From positions 1 through 8,472 of the forward strand of contig MVCZ01000156.1 of NCBI GenBank assembly GCA_002049825.1: a DNA stretch of 8,472 nucleotides, given 5' to 3'. Of the stretch, positions 5,551 to 8,472 are shown one piece after another. Every line of letters starts with the position of its first letter. The stretch's first letter is position 1. Below the pieces are notes generated by a model. It was given only the letters and a program-made list of their open reading frames with translations. It was not told where the DNA came from and did not search any database. Both the position numbers and the translations under genes were made by a program. This stretch comes from Candidatus Zhuqueibacterota bacterium 4484_188. Its GTDB lineage: Bacteria; Calditrichota; Calditrichia; RBG-13-44-9.

Positions 5551-6448
5551 CGCCGCGGTCGAACTGAACCAGGCTCCCCCGGAACAATCCCTGAAAAATT
5601 AATTTAAAATCTCCCGGACTCATGGGAAGGAATGGCAGCAATGCCAGGCCGGCGCGGAAATCGACCGCTACCAGCCCAGTCTCGGGCGACGCTTCGGTGT
5701 CTTTGCGTTTTAAACAGTTGGGTTGGCTTTTCCAGGTGCTCCATTCATACTGCCGGGCAAACTCGTGCGCTCCCACTTCATGCAATAAATCAACAAATTG
5801 ATGCATGAATTGATATTTACTGCGGTACTCCGGTGAACCCAACTTTTGCGGATCAACCGGTTTGCCCTTGAACCACTTACGCCGCACATCCAGGCGCTCG
5901 TCTACTTCCAGGCGCCAGGTCCTGCCTTCAATCCACTCGCTAATCTCGCCGCAACTCCCCAATCGGTTATCCACAAAGGTTGCGTAAATGTTGGTTACGC
6001 TTCTTTCGTCACCGAATTTAATTTTTGCCGCCCGCCGGATAAATTTCTGCCACAGCGCCCCGCTCCTGGCTGCGATTGGATTCGATTGCAATTGAAACGG
6101 TCCCTGGAACCCGATGGCATAGAGCAAATTTCGGAAAAAGAGGGAAAAACCAGAAGGCGGTATAAGGATTTTTACGGCATAAATGCCGCCCTCTTTCAGC
6201 GTCTCTATCGAGCCATTGTCGCTCTCTATTTTCAGCAGCTTTACCTGGTACACCTGTCCGGCAAAACCTCCCCCGACAAAGCGCAGGATGAGCACTTTAA
6301 TTTTTGCCCGAACTGCGGTATCTACATCAACTATATTGTATTCAAGTTCCGTATTATCGTCATAGCGTTCGATATGCATCGGTCGGAATAATTTTGCCGA
6401 GCGAATTTTCTCGCCCAGCTTTTTGCATACCTCAACAGAATATCCCAT
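5468..6448 (-). CDS. Protein-kinase-like phosphotransferase domain protein (N-terminal half)
   Basis: A 326-codon frame. Kinase-fold signs: a glycine-rich loop VGGGFAGQVY (58-67), a Lys in IYAVKI (K93), a likely catalytic-loop region HEFARQYEWSTWKSQPNCL (228-246) in which SQPN.L resembles the KP.N.L of kinases, and GLVAVDFRAG (258-267) in place of the DFG segment. A normal HRD or HGD Asp is not visible, so activity is uncertain. The end, FDRGDVGKLEAYISS, should run on into the downstream frame; deleting one T from the T5 tract (5513-5517) gives a smooth join to GHFIRRFWGQENYRK. ATG start with AAGGGA site upstream. It is likely related to the lipopolysaccharide-kinase/ABC1-like atypical kinases. 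Substrate and role are unknown, and nothing in the neighbourhood fixes them. Confidence 0.75.
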   Translation of the reverse strand: MGYSVEVCKKLGEKIRSAKLFRPMHIERYDDNTELEYNIVDVDTAVRAKIKVLILRFVGGGFAGQVYQVKLLKIESDNGSIETLKEGGIYAVKILIPPSGFSLFFRNLLYAIGFQGPFQLQSNPIAARSGALWQKFIRRAAKIKFGDERSVTNIYATFVDNRLGSCGEISEWIEGRTWRLEVDERLDVRRKWFKGKPVDPQKLGSPEYRSKYQFMHQFVDLLHEVGAHEFARQYEWSTWKSQPNCLKRKDTEASPETGLVAVDFRAGLALLPFLPMSPGDFKLIFQGLFRGSLVQFDRGDVGKLEAYISSVFRSFHPPVLGTGKLS

Positions 6449-6515
6449 TAATTTCCCTTTTTTACCTCTATGTTCGGCAACTCTTGTAGAGTTTCAAGTT
6501 ACCGGTCTTAAAAAT

Positions 6516-6589
6516 TTATTCTTCGCATCACGAGAACTAAATCCTTTTTACCTTATTCTTCGCATCACGAGAACTAAATCCTTTTTACC
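6516..6589. repeat. Perfect 37-bp tandem direct repeat
   Basis: Two identical copies, 6516-6552 and 6553-6589, each beginning TTATTCTTCGCATCACGAG and ending CCTTTTTACC, follow each other without a spacer. The next bases, ctcgctttgcgatgaa (to about 6604), match the reverse complement of ttcttcgcatcacgag at 12 of 16 positions. The unit may therefore be an imperfect palindromic repeat element whose left part was duplicated. The lack of any difference between copies points to a recent event. Confidence 0.85.
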
Positions 6590-6605
6590 TCGCTTTGCGA
6601 TGAAA

Positions 6606-6623
6606 TGAGGAACCGTTTCCTCA
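6606..6623 (-). terminator. Weak hairpin, possible terminator after the barrel gene
   Basis: TGAGGAA (6606-6612) and TTCCTCA (6617-6623) form a perfect 7-bp stem with a 4-base loop. There is no real T tract after it on the minus strand (only TTTC), so termination would be weak. It might equally belong to the adjacent repeat element. Confidence 0.3.
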
Positions 6624-6751
6624 AAATATTTGAAGCAGAGAATATACAAAAAAATCATGGCAAAGAATATAAAGGATAAAAAATTCCGGAAAGTGCGGTA
6701 TATCCCTTTTAAGCGCGTTAAAAAAAGAATAAATGTGCCGGGAAATAAATT

Positions 6752-7249
6752 CTAAAAGAAAAAACGCAGTTTTACCCCGGAAGTAAAGGAAGAGAAATTG
6801 GTGGAACTGTTTTTGTTTTTCGGAGAATTCATTTGCAATTGTGCGCCAAAGGTTGCGGCAACGGAAAATTGTTTGAATATAAAATAGTTGAGTCCCCAGT
6901 GACCTCCCAGGGTAAGCCGCGAGCCTTTCCAGTCGGCGTTGTTCACAGCATTCGGGTTAATGTCAAAACGGGTGAACGCACCCAAAAAGGGAACCAGGCG
7001 ACCTTTACCCAGATATTTATCCAACCCCAGACGGATGGCTAACCCGTTGGTATTTTCTTCTCCGCTGAAGGCAAACCCCACCCCCGCCTTCAAAGCCAGA
7101 TTTTTTTGCAGAAAGTACCCACCGGAAATGATGGGCGAAGTGTTCATCGTTACGCTCAGATATTTCGAACTCATTTCCAATGGCTCTGCAGCGAGCAAAA
7201 CTATAGGAAGGCACAAAATCAGCAGAATCGCAGCAACGTGTCTTTTCAT
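6752..7249 (-). CDS. Small outer membrane beta-barrel protein
   Basis: A 165-residue protein with a clear signal peptide (MKRHVAAILLILCLPIVLLAA, cleavage near residue 21). The rest shows the alternating hydrophobic and polar pattern of amphipathic strands rich in Gly and aromatic residues (for example LALKAGVGFAFSG and RLTLGGHWGLNYFIF). It ends in LRFFF, and a terminal Phe is the usual sorting signal for barrel insertion by the Bam machinery. The size fits an eight-strand barrel. The start is supported by GGGAG 8 bases upstream. It begins 15 bp after the OmpA-like gene, so the two are probably one operon, matching a barrel plus a periplasmic peptidoglycan-binding partner. Exact function is not readable. 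The gene looks complete. Confidence 0.82.
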   Translation of the reverse strand: MKRHVAAILLILCLPIVLLAAEPLEMSSKYLSVTMNTSPIISGGYFLQKNLALKAGVGFAFSGEENTNGLAIRLGLDKYLGKGRLVPFLGAFTRFDINPNAVNNADWKGSRLTLGGHWGLNYFIFKQFSVAATFGAQLQMNSPKNKNSSTNFSSFTSGVKLRFFF

Positions 7250-7264
7250 ATTTATTCTCCCGAT

Positions 7265-8098
7265 TCAAATCAACCAGTTCCCCTGATCCGGCGGTAAGCC
7301 CATGTTAGCCTCGAGATAAGCCCGGATTGCTGCGGCGCGATTCTCTGACAGGTTCAAATTGTAAGCATCGTTTCCCTGGGAATCGGTGTGACCGGCAATT
7401 TCAATCGTTTTGTTGGGAAATTCCCGCAGTGCCCGCATCACCTTGGTCAGCAGCATGAAATGTTCCGGCATAATCACCGCGGTGCCAGAACGAAAGGTTA
7501 ATCCATACAACCGGATAATAAGGTGATTTCCGGAGAGCAGGACTTGCGCCTCGTCCGGGGTAAAAATCTGTTCTATCTTTCTTAACTTCTCTTCCCGTTC
7601 CTTCTTCTTTTCCAGTTCAGTAACCACCGTGTTTTCATATTGCTGGACTTTTTCACTCAGTTGCTCATTTTTGGTTTGCAACTCTTTCAATTCTTCCTTG
7701 AGCGTTTTGTTTTCGTCGGTCAGGTTCTGAATTGCCAGCACAATATCTTTTTCGGTTTCCGCTAGTCCGTTTTCGTAATGTCCCTGAAAACCCAACTGCG
7801 AGGCGATTTGATCGAACCGGTCTTCAAAATTCCGGAAAACCACTTCCCACTTCTTTTTATCTTTTCGTACTTCGTCCAGAACCGCCGCCAGATAGATGGC
7901 GTGCTTTACCTGGTATTCGGCTTTTGCCGCTAACTCCCGGGCATTCGATTTTGCATACCGGTTGTTCTCCAATGCCGAAAGCACTTCCTGGTAGATCGAT
8001 TTCGCTTCTGTGAGGGTAAGCGGTGCCAGGTCGGCAACATTTTTATCTTCCAGGTCGGCAACATTTTTATCTTCTGCTTTTTTTAACAAATCGCGCAC
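7265..8098 (-). CDS. OmpA-domain protein with coiled coil, C-terminal part (domain end truncated)
   Basis: The listed start is a GTG; the reading frame is open further upstream to about 8200 (GDLNGARKEAAK...), so this is not a true start but the continuation of the gene entering from the right edge. In the listed frame: helical repeats (1-75), a long coiled coil (about 112-178) and an OmpA-like peptidoglycan-binding domain (about 185-277) with GHTDSQGND (236-244) and NLSENRAAAIRAYL (249-262), which includes the Asp and Arg used to hold diaminopimelate. The protein then ends GLPPDQGNWLI, without the GYG...N...GR..NRRV segment that normally closes the domain, so about 35-40 residues are missing. 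The family anchors the outer membrane to the cell wall. A perfect 24-bp duplication sits near the start. Confidence 0.85.
   Translation of the reverse strand: MRDLLKKAEDKNVADLEDKNVADLAPLTLTEAKSIYQEVLSALENNRYAKSNARELAAKAEYQVKHAIYLAAVLDEVRKDKKKWEVVFRNFEDRFDQIASQLGFQGHYENGLAETEKDIVLAIQNLTDENKTLKEELKELQTKNEQLSEKVQQYENTVVTELEKKKEREEKLRKIEQIFTPDEAQVLLSGNHLIIRLYGLTFRSGTAVIMPEHFMLLTKVMRALREFPNKTIEIAGHTDSQGNDAYNLNLSENRAAAIRAYLEANMGLPPDQGNWLI
8026..8073. repeat. 24-bp perfect tandem duplication inside the OmpA-like gene
   Basis: Two identical 24-bp copies (8026-8049 and 8050-8073), each beginning ccaggtcggcaacattttta, encode EDKNVADL twice in a row. The length is a multiple of three, so the frame is kept. 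It lies in a helical linker, and the absence of differences suggests a recent slippage event. Confidence 0.88.
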
Positions 8099-8184
8099 GT
8101 TTCCGATAACGCTTTCTTTAATGGCAATTTTTTCCGCTTCCCGGTAAGATGCCTCGGTTTTCGCCGCTTCTTTTCTGGCGCCGT

Positions 8185-8472
8185 TCAGGTCACCTTTTTC
8201 CAGGCGTCGGCTCGGCTGTCCTGGAATATCTTCGGCGCGTAATCGGGCGCCTGGGCAATCAGGGCATCCTGCCGGGCTTTCAGCACCGTCTCGAACAGAA
8301 TTTTCCCTTGTGTACCCACTTCATTTACTTTATTGAGGTACTTGCTGGCATTTTCCAGTTTTTTCAGGATTCCTTTAATATCTTTACCTGCTTTCAAATC
8401 CTTTTTCGCCCGGGTGAATTCTTCGTAAGCTTTCTTAAAATTGGTTGGCGAGATCAGGTCGTAAAGTTCGTG
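8185..8472 (-). CDS. OmpA-like protein, upstream part (runs off the right edge; frameshifted)
   Basis: The frame is open from the right edge (HELYDLISPTNFKKAYEEF...) and stops at 8185 after SRADAWKKVT. It is all helical, rich in Ala, Lys, Glu and Asp, resembling the DUF4398-type helical repeats that precede OmpA domains. The downstream fragment continues the same kind of sequence in the next frame (GDLNGARKEAAKTEASYREAEK). Adding one A to the A5 run at 8195-8199 joins the two as AWKKGDLNGARKEAAK without a gap, so this is very likely one gene broken by a single-base change or error. The true start and any signal peptide are outside the window. Confidence 0.72.
   Translation of the reverse strand, partial: HELYDLISPTNFKKAYEEFTRAKKDLKAGKDIKGILKKLENASKYLNKVNEVGTQGKILFETVLKARQDALIAQAPDYAPKIFQDSRADAWKKVT

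Larger units (their letters stand above)
6449..6751. other. Intergenic region between the barrel gene and the kinase-like gene
   Basis: No gene is seen in these 303 bases. They hold a perfect 37-bp tandem duplication (6516-6589), a partial inverted copy of its start at 6590-6605, a 7-bp hairpin (6606-6623) and AT-rich sequence next to the barrel gene, including a minus-strand T7 run behind a weak 5-bp stem (AGAAT/ATTCT). The promoter of the kinase-like gene should be here, but I cannot point to it. Confidence 0.6.

Noticed and set aside
5846..6391. Plus-strand open frame of 181 codons opposite the kinase-like gene
   Set aside because: It is antisense to the motif-bearing kinase-like frame and shows no family resemblance.
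6516..6589. CRISPR repeats
   Set aside because: The two 37-bp copies are directly adjacent with no spacer, there are only two, and no cas gene is near.
7265..7300. Homopolymer error in the G4 run as the cause of the short OmpA end
   Set aside because: Reading G3 or G5 here does not uncover the missing GYG...NRRV segment in any frame, so bases must be missing or the end is truly short.

Overview
This window comes from a bacterium with an outer membrane, probably of the FCB superphylum (Calditrichota, Ignavibacteriota or KSB1-like lineages). The evidence is two outer-membrane-type genes (a small beta-barrel protein and an OmpA-domain lipoprotein-like gene) next to a pilus assembly locus whose very short-leader pilin-like proteins match what I recall from those lineages. 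The assignment is an inference and no marker gene is present. Every supported gene lies on the minus strand, so transcription runs from the right edge to the left.

Reading in the direction of transcription: an OmpA/coiled-coil periplasmic protein, cut by the window edge and frameshifted near 8195 (8472-7265); a small beta-barrel outer membrane protein (7249-6752); a 300-bp gap with a perfect 37-bp tandem duplication; a kinase-like protein followed in another frame by a membrane region, most likely one gene split by a frameshift near 5515 (6448-4630). The 3' end of that gene runs into a 246-bp hairpin-rich element with 15-bp inverted repeat ends. A long regulatory gap follows, holding direct repeats, a palindrome and a possible leader ORF. 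Next comes the pilus locus: major pilin-like protein (4036-3602), a strong hairpin terminator, a damaged PilC/GspF platform gene (3531-2520), an intact PilB/GspE ATPase (2489-672) and two further short-leader pilin-like proteins (653-192 and 173-1, the latter cut by the left edge).

The pilus genes form a compact set. The ATPase would drive polymerisation through the inner-membrane platform, and the pilin-like proteins would be the subunits. All three pilin-like proteins begin with only one to three residues before a Gly and then go almost straight into a hydrophobic helix, without the usual leader or Glu5. The terminator just after the first pilin gene would let it be made in excess over the machinery.

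The most striking property is damage. The platform gene has lost about 100 codons of its first T2SSF domain with a frame change. Two genes have frame changes that a single-base change in an A5/T5 tract would repair. One OmpA domain lacks its C-terminal end. Two perfect tandem duplications and one element insertion also lie within 8.5 kb. Some of this may be sequencing or assembly error; the platform deletion and the OmpA truncation cannot be explained by homopolymer miscounts.
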